The notes under the pieces are model-generated. The model was given only the letters and a program-made list of their open reading frames with translations, was not told the DNA's origin and did not search any database. DNA of 29,769 nt from JBOGDS01 sp050743075. GTDB lineage: Bacteria > Actinomycetota > Actinomycetes > Jiangellales > Jiangellaceae. Position 1 is the first letter of the stretch. Every line of letters begins with the position of its first letter. The stretch is from positions 1 through 29,769 of the forward strand of contig JBOGDS010000043.1 in assembly GCA_050743075.1 (NCBI GenBank), in the 5' to 3' direction. Both the position numbers and the translations under genes were made by a program. Below are positions 23,406 to 29,769 of this stretch, piece after piece.

Positions 23406-24530
23406 TCAGGACGGGAGACGCTCTCCGGAGTTGACGGAGAAGCAGTGCTCGCCGCCAGCCTTGATCTTCAGATAGACCTTCTCGCCCTTCTGCGGCTCGT
23501 TGCGGGGCTCGACCCGCGCGATGATCGTCCTGCTGGCGAGCGCGACGGTAGGGTCGGTCGCTGCCGGGCCCACGGCCTCGCCGTACAGGTATGCGTCCGA
23601 GCCGAGTTCCTCGACGACGTCGACGACCACCGGGAACGCGCCCTCGGCTCCCTCGGGCGCCGGCTCCAGCGACTCCGGCCGGAAGCCGAGAATGACCTGG
23701 TTCGCTCCCTCGGCCTTGACGGCGTCGACCGTGGATTTGGCCAGCGGAATCCTCGCGTTGCCGAGCGTGGCGTGGCCGTCATCACCGAGCACGAAGGTGC
23801 CGATGTTCATCGCCGGCGACCCGATGAAGCCCGCCACGAACACGTTGACCGGCTTGTCGTAGAGATTCAGCGGGGTATCGACCTGCTGCAGTAGCCCATT
23901 GTTGAGCACGCAGACCCGGTCGCCCATCGTCATCGCCTCGATCTGGTCGTGCGTGACGTAGACGGTGGTGATGCCGAGCCGGCGCTGAAGCGACGCGATC
24001 TGCGTGCGGGTCGAGACCCGCAGCTTGGCATCGAGGTTGGACAGCGGCTCGTCCATGAGGAAGACCTGCGGCTCACGCACGATCGCCCGGCCCATGGCGA
24101 CGCGCTGGCGCTGGCCACCGGACAGCGCCTTGGGCTTGCGGCCCAGGTAGTCCTCGAGTTCGAGCAGCTTCGCGGCGTCGCCCACCCGCTTCCTGATGTC
24201 GGCCTTGTTGACGCCGGCGATCTTCAGGGCGAAGCCCATATTGTCGGCCACGCTCATGTGCGGGTAGAGCGCGTAGTTCTGGAACACCATCGCGATGTCG
24301 CGGTCCTTCGGCGGGATGTGCGTGACGTCGCGCTGGCCGATCCGGATGGACCCGGCGTCGACGTCCTCGAGGCCGGCGAGCATCCGCAGGGCCGTGGACT
24401 TTCCGCTCCCGGAGGGGCCGACCAGGACGACGAACTCGCCGTCCCCGACCTCGAGTTCCAGGCTGTCGACCGCGGGCTTCTCGGTGCCCGGATAGATGCG
24501 AGTCGCGTTGTCGAACGTGACCGTGGCCAT
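23406..24530 (-). CDS. ugpC: Sugar ABC transporter ATPase, UgpC/MsiK type
   Basis: The product is 374 residues. ABC domain: Walker A GPSGSGKST (38-46), Q-loop FQNYALYPHMSV, signature LSGGQ (136-140), Walker B FLMDEP (Asp160, Glu161) and H-loop His194. The C-terminal part (about 245-374) has the MalK-like OB/TOBE domain (GFRPESLEP, YLKIKAGGEHCFSVNSGERLPS). In actinomycetes one such ATPase can serve many sugar transporters; no permease gene is next to it, which fits MsiK-like sharing. GGAAGGA about 11 bases upstream supports the ATG. Confidence 0.93.
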   Translation of the reverse strand: MATVTFDNATRIYPGTEKPAVDSLELEVGDGEFVVLVGPSGSGKSTALRMLAGLEDVDAGSIRIGQRDVTHIPPKDRDIAMVFQNYALYPHMSVADNMGFALKIAGVNKADIRKRVGDAAKLLELEDYLGRKPKALSGGQRQRVAMGRAIVREPQVFLMDEPLSNLDAKLRVSTRTQIASLQRRLGITTVYVTHDQIEAMTMGDRVCVLNNGLLQQVDTPLNLYDKPVNVFVAGFIGSPAMNIGTFVLGDDGHATLGNARIPLAKSTVDAVKAEGANQVILGFRPESLEPAPEGAEGAFPVVVDVVEELGSDAYLYGEAVGPAATDPTVALASRTIIARVEPRNEPQKGEKVYLKIKAGGEHCFSVNSGERLPS

Positions 24531-24719
24531 ACTTCATCAGTCCTTCCACCGGCAGGTACGTGCCGGACGATCCGAGTGGAGGTTCGGGTGATTGTGCCCT
24601 ATCTGGGCCGAGTAGTCACTACGTGGGGGGTGAATCTCGGCGGACAGCTACCGCGAAAGGGCCGCAGACCGTACGTTTCTCATACAGGCGACGACGACCC
24701 TGCTGACTCGGGAGGGCCC
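24531..24719. promoter_or_regulatory. Divergent control region between ugpC and the CBS gene
   Basis: It contains the inverted repeat CCGGCA-GGTACG-TGCCGG (24549-24566) close to the ugpC start and GTAGTCACTAC around 24611. Both could be operators. No -10 box is convincing on either strand. Confidence 0.35.
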
Positions 24720-25157
24720 ATGCGTATCTCCGACGTGATCCGAGCCAAGGGCGACGCCGTGGTGACGGTCGAGCCGAGCATCGACGTTCGCACGCTGCTG
24801 AGCGTCCTGGCCGAGCACGGCATCGGCGCCGCCGTCGTGTCGACGGACGGCGAGACCGTCGAGGGGATCGTCTCCGAACGCGACATCGTGCGGGCCCTGG
24901 CGTCACGCGGCGCGACCGTCATCTCCGAACCGGTCTCCGCGATCATGACGGCGGACGTGAAGACGTGCCCTCCGGACGCGCCTGTCGTCGACCTCATGAC
25001 CGTCATGACCCACGGCCGGTTCCGTCACGTGCCCGTCGTCCGAGACGGGAAGCTCGCCGGCATCGTCAGCATCGGCGACATCGTGAAGAACCGGGTCGGA
25101 GAACTGGAGATCGAGCGCGACTCGCTGTCGCGCTATATCACCAGCGCGACGTCCTAG
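24720..25157 (+). CDS. CBS-domain pair protein
   Basis: The product is 145 residues with two CBS domains: about 8-60 (VVTVEPSIDVRTLLSVLAEHGIGAAVVST...GIVSERDIVRALASRG) and about 73-125 (TADVKTCPPDAPVVDLMTVMTHGRFRHVPVV..GKLAGIVSIGDIVKNRV). Such small proteins bind adenine nucleotides or S-adenosylmethionine and often act as regulators. GGGAGGG lies close before the ATG. The stop overlaps a convergent small ORF by a few bases. Its partner is not known. Confidence 0.9.
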   Translation: MRISDVIRAKGDAVVTVEPSIDVRTLLSVLAEHGIGAAVVSTDGETVEGIVSERDIVRALASRGATVISEPVSAIMTADVKTCPPDAPVVDLMTVMTHGRFRHVPVVRDGKLAGIVSIGDIVKNRVGELEIERDSLSRYITSATS

Positions 25158-25339
25158 CGGTAGCCGTTCTCGGCGGCTATCACCAGGGGGAGCTGTGTGG
25201 CCGTCAGCCAGGCGGCGCTGGGAAGGACGCGCTCACTGCCGACCTCGCGCATCTGGGTGAGCAGCCTCGTTGCGGCGTACTCGGAACGAACCCGCGGAGC
25301 GACGAGCCGCTCACGGCGAACCATCCGGCCAGGTGCCAT
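25154..25339 (-). CDS. Small hypothetical protein
   Basis: The frame is 61 residues with an ATG 9 bases after the upstream minus-strand stop, and it ends overlapping the CBS gene. GAGG about 15 bases before the start is a weak ribosome binding site. It is basic at the N-terminus (MAPGRMVRRERLVAPRVRSEYAATRLLTQMREV), with a short hydrophobic patch near the end. No family is recognised. It could be a genuine small gene cotranscribed with the GAF-like protein, or spurious. Confidence 0.35.
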   Translation of the reverse strand: MAPGRMVRRERLVAPRVRSEYAATRLLTQMREVGSERVLPSAAWLTATQLPLVIAAENGYR

Positions 25340-25348
25340 GGGACCAGT

Positions 25349-26101
25349 TTACGCCTCGCCGGAGACGATGGCCGCGAGCGTGACGGCAGCTGCGGCGACC
25401 AGGCCGCGGACCTCTTCGTCGGCCAGCCGCTCGAAGGCGTCCGCGGGTGCGTCGACCGAGACACAGCCGATCACTCGCGATCCCAGCGGGGCCTCCTTGA
25501 TCATCGGGCTGGCCAGGACGACGCCGTACTTGCCGCGGACCCCTTGGAACTGCTCGTAGCTGAAGCCGTACGTCAGGTCATCGCCCAGGCTGGCCCAGTC
25601 GTGTCGCGGCACGTCGGCGAGTTGCTCGTCGAGCGCCGCCAGGTTCTCGACCACGTCCTCGCCGCGCTGGACACACTGCCCGATCACGCCGACGCCCGGC
25701 CGCCAGGCGATGCCTGAGCTGACCCGGATGAGCAGTTGCAACCTCAGCATTCGCTCGAGCCGGGGCTTGCCGAGTGGCCATGGCGGTGTGCTGATCCTGT
25801 AGGCCGCCACACCCAGCTGGCGCGCGTTGATCCCGGTCGCCTCTTCCAGCTCCAGCAAGAGGGGAGAGAGGACGGCGCGAGCCTGCTCCCGCAGCTCAGC
25901 TGCCCGCCCCCGGCGCCGCTGGTCGATGGCCGCCTCCGTCGCCGTGACGAAGGCGACGAGGACGCCCGCGACGACGAGGCTCACGGTGAGCTCTCTCGGT
26001 GGCGACCACGCGCCGGTTTCCTGCAGCCCCAAGCCGAGGCCGGCGACGGCGGCAACGGCCGCCGCCGCTACCCGCCACCAGAACCGCAGGGTGCCGTCCA
26101 C
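25349..26101 (-). CDS. Membrane protein with a C-terminal GAF-like domain
   Basis: The product is 250 residues from the GTG at 26101. Two hydrophobic segments are near the N-terminus (FWWRVAAAAVAAVAGLGLGL and LTVSLVVAGVLVAFVTAT). The following part has GAF-like features: GINARQLGVAAYRI, GIAWRPGVGVIGQCVQ, ..GKYGVVLASPMIKEAPLGSRVIGCVSVDAPADAF, then a helix. GAF domains sense small ligands; no output domain is visible. TACGGT 6 bases before the GTG supports a leaderless start, so longer in-frame starts upstream are disfavoured. Confidence 0.65.
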   Translation of the reverse strand: MDGTLRFWWRVAAAAVAAVAGLGLGLQETGAWSPPRELTVSLVVAGVLVAFVTATEAAIDQRRRGRAAELREQARAVLSPLLLELEEATGINARQLGVAAYRISTPPWPLGKPRLERMLRLQLLIRVSSGIAWRPGVGVIGQCVQRGEDVVENLAALDEQLADVPRHDWASLGDDLTYGFSYEQFQGVRGKYGVVLASPMIKEAPLGSRVIGCVSVDAPADAFERLADEEVRGLVAAAAVTLAAIVSGEA

Positions 26102-26293
26102 TCGCCCACCGTATGAGCCGGACCGGACGGTGTAGGCGACCGACGCGCACGGCCCGCCCAGAGTCATGCCCACCCGGCGTGTGTCACGGCGGCCGTGATC
26201 GATGTGGATTTCGTGTCGCTCCATCAACACCAAACCTCCGGCGATCAAGACTCGGGGGCTTGCCACAGCCGAAGGTCGTCGGCCTCACTCAAC

Positions 26294-26299
26294 TAGGAT
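26294..26299 (+). promoter_or_regulatory. -10 box TAGGAT of the tRNA gene
   Basis: TAGGAT lies 11 bases before the 5' end of the tRNA-Thr gene and is a plausible -10 box. Confidence 0.5.
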
Positions 26300-26310
26300 T
26301 GGCACCGCCG

Positions 26311-26383
26311 GCCGGCGTGGCGCAATTGGCAGCGCACCCGACTTGTAATCGGGCGGTTCCGGGTTCGAGTCCCGGCGTCGGCT
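26311..26383 (+). tRNA. tRNA-Thr (anticodon TGT)
   Basis: The 73-base cloverleaf has a 7-bp acceptor (GCCGGCG with CGTCGGC, one G-T pair), a D-arm GCGC...GCGC, the anticodon arm CCCGACTTGTAATCGGG with anticodon TGT, and the T-arm CCGGGTTCGAGTCCCGG. The discriminator base is T. The CCA end is not encoded. Confidence 0.95.
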
Positions 26384-26393
26384 CTCGTTCTAC

Positions 26394-26412
26394 CTGCGGA
26401 AACACCCCGCAG
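26394..26412 (+). terminator. Short hairpin after tRNA-Thr
   Basis: CTGCGG (26394-26399) pairs with CCGCAG (26407-26412) around a 7-base loop, 11 bases after the tRNA. No T-run follows. Confidence 0.35.
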
Positions 26413-26730
26413 CCCTGCACCCCGCCAAGCTAGCGCGCGTGTAGCGCGTCATCCCTGGCCGTCGCGCTCCACGCCGCCCCCGCGCGGCCCGGGCGGATCT
26501 TCCAAGATCACTTTCCAAGGCTGTGCTAGCCCCGTAGCGTTCCTGTAGTTAGGGCGTCTGCAATCTGCAGTCAGGGGAAGAGCACCCTCACCTCTCCACG
26601 GGTTTGTGGGGTGGAGCGTCGGGGCGTTCAGCGACATGGCCTGTCAGATTGATGGGACATCGAGGTGAGCGCAGATGGCTCTTGTCGTCGCCAGCGGCAG
26701 GTCTCGGTGTCGCCGGACGCTCGTCCGCCT
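26413..26730. other. Stretch without recognisable genes
   Basis: No convincing gene is seen. Frames on both strands are open for long stretches only because of base composition. The region has a GCGCGCG/GCGCG-rich patch near 26432-26450 and several short repeats. tRNA 3' ends are common insertion sites, but no integrase, second tRNA end or direct repeat is visible in the window. Confidence 0.4.
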
Positions 26731-26776
26731 CTGAGTCGCTGGGTTCCACCAGGGGTGGCGACCCCCAGTGGCTCAG
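26731..26776. terminator. Hairpin at the end of the small acidic protein gene
   Basis: CTGAGTCGCTGGG (26731-26743) and CCCAGTGGCTCAG (26764-26776) pair with two non-Watson-Crick positions, and part of the right arm covers the stop codon. It probably terminates the minus-strand gene. Confidence 0.45.
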
Positions 26777-27063
26777 CTGCTCTCGGCCTGCGCGCCGGGC
26801 TCGTCGTCGGCTGCCGGCTCGCCGATCGTCTCCTGGCGGCCGACTCCCTCACCCTCGTACAACCCGGAACCACGCTGCCCGGCCTCGCCCGGATCGGCGA
26901 TCACGTCGTGCACCGGTTCGTCGGCCGGCTGGCCGGCCGCGGTGTCGCGCAATCTGGCGAGCAGAGTTTCTCGGTCCAGCGTGTCGGCGTCCTCGACGGA
27001 CTCCCCATGGGCGATCGCCCGCAGGGTGTCCAGGTCGAGCTCGTCATGGCTCTCGTTGCTCAT
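26773..27063 (-). CDS. Small acidic hypothetical protein
   Basis: The product is 96 residues, strongly acidic, and probably mostly disordered (MSNESHDELDLDTLRAIAHGESVEDADTLDRETLLARLRDTAAGQPADEPVHDV...). GGGGAG about 6 bases before the ATG is a good ribosome binding site. No family is recognised. It lies alone upstream of the TetR gene on the same strand. The acidic tail and LARLRDTAA helix suggest a protein-binding role, but this is speculation. Confidence 0.6.
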   Translation of the reverse strand: MSNESHDELDLDTLRAIAHGESVEDADTLDRETLLARLRDTAAGQPADEPVHDVIADPGEAGQRGSGLYEGEGVGRQETIGEPAADDEPGAQAESS

Positions 27064-27110
27064 TGACAGCTCCCCGCGTCCTCGAGGCGCTCAACCAGGA
27101 GCGCCGCACT

Positions 27111-27755
27111 CTACCCGGCAGTGTGGGGCCGCGGCCGGGCGCGCGCCAGGCCGTCGGTCACCACCACGCAGAAGTCGGCCCAGGCGGCGACCGCGGCGTC
27201 GTCGTCCAGGCCGAGCGGCGGCGCGCCGAACGTCTCGGTGGACCGATGGACGTTGACCAGCGACCCCAGGAGCAGCATCGCGGCGGCGTCCAGGCGTGCG
27301 GTGTCGACGGTCCGCGCCGCGTCGCCCAGCCAGCGGCGGACGATGCCGGCCATGGCTCGATTGGCGGGTTCGGAAATGCGTTCGCGCCACAGGTGGCGGA
27401 GGTGACGGACGCGCTCGCCGTCGTTCTCGAAGACCGCGATGACCGGACGCTCGGCTGCCAGCGCATCCAAGGCGATGCGCCCGAGCTCCAGCGCCTCGTC
27501 GCGGACGTCAGTCCTGGGCCGGTCCATGAACTCGTCAAGGCTGGCGAGCACCGCCTCGATGTGCATCCGGACGGCCGCCTCGAGCAGGGCCTCCTTGCTC
27601 CGAAAGTGTCGGTAGAGGGCGCCGCGGCGGGGCTGCAGTCCGGCGTCGGCCTCGATCTGGCCGACCGTGGTCGCGAGGAAGCCGCGCTCGGCGAACAGGC
27701 GCAGCCCGGCGGCGATCAGCCGGTCCCGGGTAGGTGTTGACGGCGCCGTAATCAC
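27111..27755 (-). CDS. TetR-family transcriptional regulator
   Basis: The product is 214 residues. The N-terminal helix-turn-helix is RDRLIAAGLRLFAERGFLATTVGQIEADAGLQPRRGALYRHFRSKEALLEA (about 10-60), followed by a helical ligand-binding domain. The GTG at 27755 is 6 bases after a TACTGT -10 box, so it is probably leaderless. It is divergent from the hydrolase gene, and palindromes over the shared promoter suggest it represses both. The inducer is not known; the hydrolase substrate is the natural guess. Confidence 0.9.
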   Translation of the reverse strand: MITAPSTPTRDRLIAAGLRLFAERGFLATTVGQIEADAGLQPRRGALYRHFRSKEALLEAAVRMHIEAVLASLDEFMDRPRTDVRDEALELGRIALDALAAERPVIAVFENDGERVRHLRHLWRERISEPANRAMAGIVRRWLGDAARTVDTARLDAAAMLLLGSLVNVHRSTETFGAPPLGLDDDAAVAAWADFCVVVTDGLARARPRPHTAG

Positions 27756-27787
27756 TCGTTTACAGTATCTTGTAATCGCCTGATTAC
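27737..27787. promoter_or_regulatory. Shared TetR/hydrolase promoter-operator
   Basis: On the plus strand, TTGACG (27737-27742) and TACAGT (27761-27766) are separated by 18 bases, a good promoter for the hydrolase. The palindromes TTACA-GTATCT-TGTAA (27760-27775) and GTAATC-GCCT-GATTAC (27772-27787) overlap the -10 box and follow it. The tetR -10 (TACTGT on the minus strand) lies in the same site, so a TetR dimer here would block both genes. Confidence 0.6.
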
Positions 27788-27811
27788 CGAACGGTAGCAG
27801 AGGAGATCGAG

Positions 27812-28654
27812 ATGACGATGCAGGTGGAGCTGCCCGGCGGCACGGTCGAGTACCAGGACGTCGGCACCGGGCCCGTCGTGGTGCTCGTCCATGGCGCCTT
27901 CATGAACGCCACTGTCTGGTCCGGCGTGGTGGACAAGCTCAAGGCCCACCACCGCTGCGTCGTACCGACCCTGCCGATGGGCGGACACCGCATCCCGATG
28001 GCACCGGATGCCGACCAGTCGCCTACCGGCGTGGCGGCACTGCTGGGACAGTTCCTCGACGCGCTCGACCTGGACGACGTGACACTCGTCGGCAACGACA
28101 CCGGCGGCCTGCTGGCCCAGCTGCTGGCCGCGCAGAACCCACGGCGAATGGGTCGGCTGGTGCTGGCATCGTGCGAGGCGTTCGAGAACGTCCCGCCCGG
28201 GCTGCCCGGCCGGGTGTCGACGCTGGCCGGGCGCCTTCCGGGTGGCATGTGGTCTGCCGCCCAGGCCATGCGGTGGTCGGCGCTGCGCCGGCTGCCCTTG
28301 ACCTGGGGCTGGATGGCCAAGCACCCGCTGCCACCGGAGCTGTTCGACTCGTGGTTCGAACCGCTGCGAACCAGCAAGGGCGTTCGCCGTGACGCCGCCA
28401 GGTTCATGCGGACGGTCGACCGCGATGACCTGTTCTCCGCTGTGGAGAAGCTGCGCAGCTTCGACCGACCGACATTGATCGTGTGGGCCGCAGAGGACCG
28501 CGTGATGCCGGTCGACCACGCTCGGCGGCTGGCCGACGTGCTGCCGAAAGCCGAGGTCGCGATGGTGGAGGACAGCTACACGCTGCTGCCGCTGGATCAG
28601 CCGGCGCAGCTCGCCGCTCTGGTCGCAGAGTTCATCGGTGCACCACGTCGATGA
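27812..28654 (+). CDS. Alpha/beta-hydrolase fold protein
   Basis: The product is 280 residues. The oxyanion-hole segment is LVHGAFMNATVW. The nucleophile elbow is VGNDTGG, with Asp96, as in haloalkane dehalogenases and epoxide hydrolases rather than Ser as in esterases. The acid region is IVWAAEDRVMPVDHA. At the place of the catalytic His the sequence is VEDSYTLLPLDQP, so a Tyr stands where a His is expected. AGGAG before the ATG is a good ribosome binding site. Expression is probably controlled by the divergent TetR. Substrate is not readable. Confidence 0.85.
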   Translation: MTMQVELPGGTVEYQDVGTGPVVVLVHGAFMNATVWSGVVDKLKAHHRCVVPTLPMGGHRIPMAPDADQSPTGVAALLGQFLDALDLDDVTLVGNDTGGLLAQLLAAQNPRRMGRLVLASCEAFENVPPGLPGRVSTLAGRLPGGMWSAAQAMRWSALRRLPLTWGWMAKHPLPPELFDSWFEPLRTSKGVRRDAARFMRTVDRDDLFSAVEKLRSFDRPTLIVWAAEDRVMPVDHARRLADVLPKAEVAMVEDSYTLLPLDQPAQLAALVAEFIGAPRR

Positions 28655-28674
28655 TCGAACCCGCGCCAGGGCCA

Positions 28675-28898
28675 GCCGGTGGCCACAGGCGCGCAGCGCG
28701 CTCACCAGCAAGCCGCGATCGGTTTCGATGGCCACCTCGACCTCGGTCGGATCGGCCGCATGCTCGGCAAGCAGCGAAAGGCGCGCGGTGAGGCCGGCAA
28801 CGTCGTGACTGACCCGGGCCTGGGCGACCACCAGGGCGTCGTCCGTCGACGAGGGCAATGTCGTGATGCCGTTCGGACCAGTCGATGCCGCAGTAGAT
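28675..28898 (-). mobile_element. IS110-family transposase remnant
   Basis: The minus strand encodes AIYCGIDWSERHHDIALVDG, the typical start of IS110 DEDD transposases (first Asp in GIDW). After a one-base frameshift near 28848-28855 it continues as ALVVAQARVSHDVAGLTARLSLLAEHAADPTEVEVAIETDRGLLVSALRACGHRL. Similarity stops there, about 75 residues in, close to the hydrolase stop codon. So only the N-terminal quarter is left and it is broken. No start codon close to the motif is visible. Confidence 0.7.
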
Positions 28899-28910
28899 CG
28901 CCCCCAGATG

Positions 28911-28944
28911 CCTGGCTCGAGTCGTTGGGATCCCTCGAGCCAGG
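28911..28944 (-). repeat. Perfect 11-bp hairpin just upstream of the IS110 remnant
   Basis: CCTGGCTCGAG (28911-28921) pairs exactly with CTCGAGCCAGG (28934-28944) around a 12-base loop. It lies immediately 5' of the transposase frame, where IS110 elements carry their non-coding end and bridge-RNA sequence. Confidence 0.5.
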
Positions 28945-29137
28945 ACCTGCGCGACGCCCTCATGGCAGCACTCCAGGCGCGACACCTCACCAGTCGGCTG
29001 CAAGCGCAGCGACTGGGGGGCCACCGCCTACGTTCGAGGCCTCCCGGGCCGGTGAAGTCACAGTGGAAATCCGCCAGCGGCTCGACCAGCAGACTCCGGC
29101 ACACACCCCCCGTCCGACGGTCGCGACGCGCCCATGA

Positions 29138-29302
29138 GGCGAAGTCCGCGATCCACACCCGGTTGGGCGCCTCGGCGGTGAAGTCGCGGTCCAGCAGGTC
29201 CCCGGCCCGGTGACCGTTCTTGCCTGGCACCGTGGTGCGCACGCCCTTGCCGCGGCGGATCCCGTTCATGCCCAGATCCTTCATGAGCAAGTCCACGGTG
29301 CA
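29138..29302 (-). mobile_element. IS3-family transposase (OrfB) remnant
   Basis: The minus strand encodes CTVDLLMKDLGMNGIRRGKGVRTTVPGKNGHRAGDLLDRDFTAEAPNRVWIADFA. This is the region before and including the first catalytic Asp (WIADF) of IS3 OrfB proteins, which usually read 'CTVERLM..LGLRGVRRG....TT......DLV.R.F.A..PN.LWVADFT'. After ADFA the similarity ends; the rest of the DDE domain is missing. It is a fragment, not a functional element. Confidence 0.72.
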
Positions 29303-29393
29303 GACGTCCGCAGATCGGGCGGTGTGGGGTGTATGGGATCCGTAAGGCCAGCAGGGCTTCAGCGCCGGCTCGTCCGGGACGAACATCGACGGT

Positions 29394-29689
29394 ATGGTCG
29401 CATCGAAGCGGTTCCAGGTTGTCGCGCTCGCGGCGGGCTTGGTGCTGCTCGCGGGTGTTCCCGTCGGCGCGGCCGCCGGCTCGACCGCCGGGAGTCAGGC
29501 GACATGGACTCAGATTGCGAGTCCGAACAGCCCCGGCAGCAACGAGCTGCAGGCGCCGCCGCTGCGGACGCGAGCCATGTCTGGGCGGTCGGGCGGGTGG
29601 TCAACGTCGAGTCGCACCCGTCTACGTACCGCAGCGTCATTCTGAGCATGTCCCGAGTCGCGTGGAACTTGGGTGACGATCCACGGTGA
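29394..29689 (+). pseudogene. Broken secreted-protein gene
   Basis: The frame from ATG 29394 begins with a signal peptide (MVASKRFQVVALAAGLVLLAGVPVGAAA) followed by TWTQIASPNSPGSNELQ, a repeat start of the 'W.Q..SPN....N.L..V.....DVWAVG' type of secreted proteins. The continuation, AAAADASHVWAVGRVVNV, is in another frame, so a one-base shift near 29553 interrupts it, and it ends soon after. It was probably damaged by the neighbouring insertion sequences. Confidence 0.6.
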
Positions 29690-29692
29690 GCT

Positions 29693-29769
29693 TTAGGCGA
29701 CGGCACTGACAGTTTCGGTGTTTGCGGTGGTCTGGGGGTGGGGGTGTCGGTGGAGCGCGGCGATGAGTT
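29693..29769 (-). CDS. C-terminal end of an unidentified protein
   Basis: The minus strand reads LIAALHRHPHPQTTANTETVSAVA before a TAA at 29693-29695, and the frame is open to the window edge. The short tail cannot be assigned. Given the debris alongside, the end of a transposase is possible. The upstream part lies outside the window. Confidence 0.25.
   Translation of the reverse strand, partial: LIAALHRHPHPQTTANTETVSAVA

Noticed and set aside
26413..26730. Integrated element at the tRNA-Thr 3' end
   Set aside because: No integrase, no repeat of the tRNA 3' end elsewhere in the window, and no phage-like genes.
27752..29386. A single 544-residue minus-strand frame across the hydrolase and IS fragments
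   Set aside because: It joins an IS3 piece, part of an IS110 piece and antisense hydrolase sequence; no one protein explains it.
1..29769. CRISPR array
   Set aside because: No regularly spaced direct repeats and no Cas-like genes were seen.

Overview
The window is high-GC DNA from an actinomycete (Actinomycetota). The evidence is a mycothiol glycosyltransferase (MshA) end, the senX3-regX3/phoU cluster, carD-ispD-ispF, cysS-rlmB, and many start codons sitting 6-8 bases downstream of a TANNNT-like -10 box (leaderless architecture). A more precise placement (for example Propionibacteriales or Jiangellales) cannot be supported by eye.

Layout. (1) 1-5.7 kb is a conserved core: mshA end, YbjN-like protein, gpmA, then divergent phoU and senX3-regX3 with a PHO-box-like triple repeat between them. 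A lone AbiEi/DUF559 gene, flanked by two related palindromic repeats, sits between gpmA and phoU. (2) 5.7-8.1 kb, minus strand: an alpha/alpha-toroid (prenyltransferase-like) protein, an LpqE-position lipoprotein and a UbiA-type prenyltransferase. (3) 8.2-10.0 kb: carD, ispD, a probable 16-residue leader ORF, ispF. (4) 10.0-18.4 kb is an accessory block between ispF and cysS, which are neighbours in many actinomycetes. It holds a frameshifted PAP2 phosphatase, a divergent methyltransferase/HxlR regulator pair, a tight alkA-SnoaL-HAF operon, and a two-gene restriction-modification (R-M) module. (5) 18.4-25.2 kb returns to core: cysS-rlmB, acyl-CoA dehydrogenase, a DUF4032 kinase-like protein, a UgpC/MsiK-type sugar ABC ATPase, and a CBS-pair protein. 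(6) 25.1-27.1 kb: a GAF-like membrane protein, tRNA-Thr(TGT) and a small acidic protein. (7) 27.1-29.8 kb: a TetR repressor and an alpha/beta hydrolase sharing an operator, then a scrap yard with an IS110 remnant, an IS3 remnant, a broken secreted-protein gene and the end of a further minus-strand frame.

How the genes work together. SenX3-RegX3 with PhoU is the phosphate-sensing unit. IspD and IspF are two steps of the MEP isoprenoid pathway, and the UbiA protein would use its prenyl products. CysS and MshA both touch cysteine/mycothiol metabolism. The adenine methyltransferase and its PD-(D/E)XK-like partner form the clearest defence system. No clearly new system was found. The most interesting points are the R-M endonuclease with an unusual active-site motif, the palindrome-flanked AbiEi/DUF559 gene, the leader ORF before ispF, the strong operator-like repeats, and the IS110 relic that retains an upstream hairpin.
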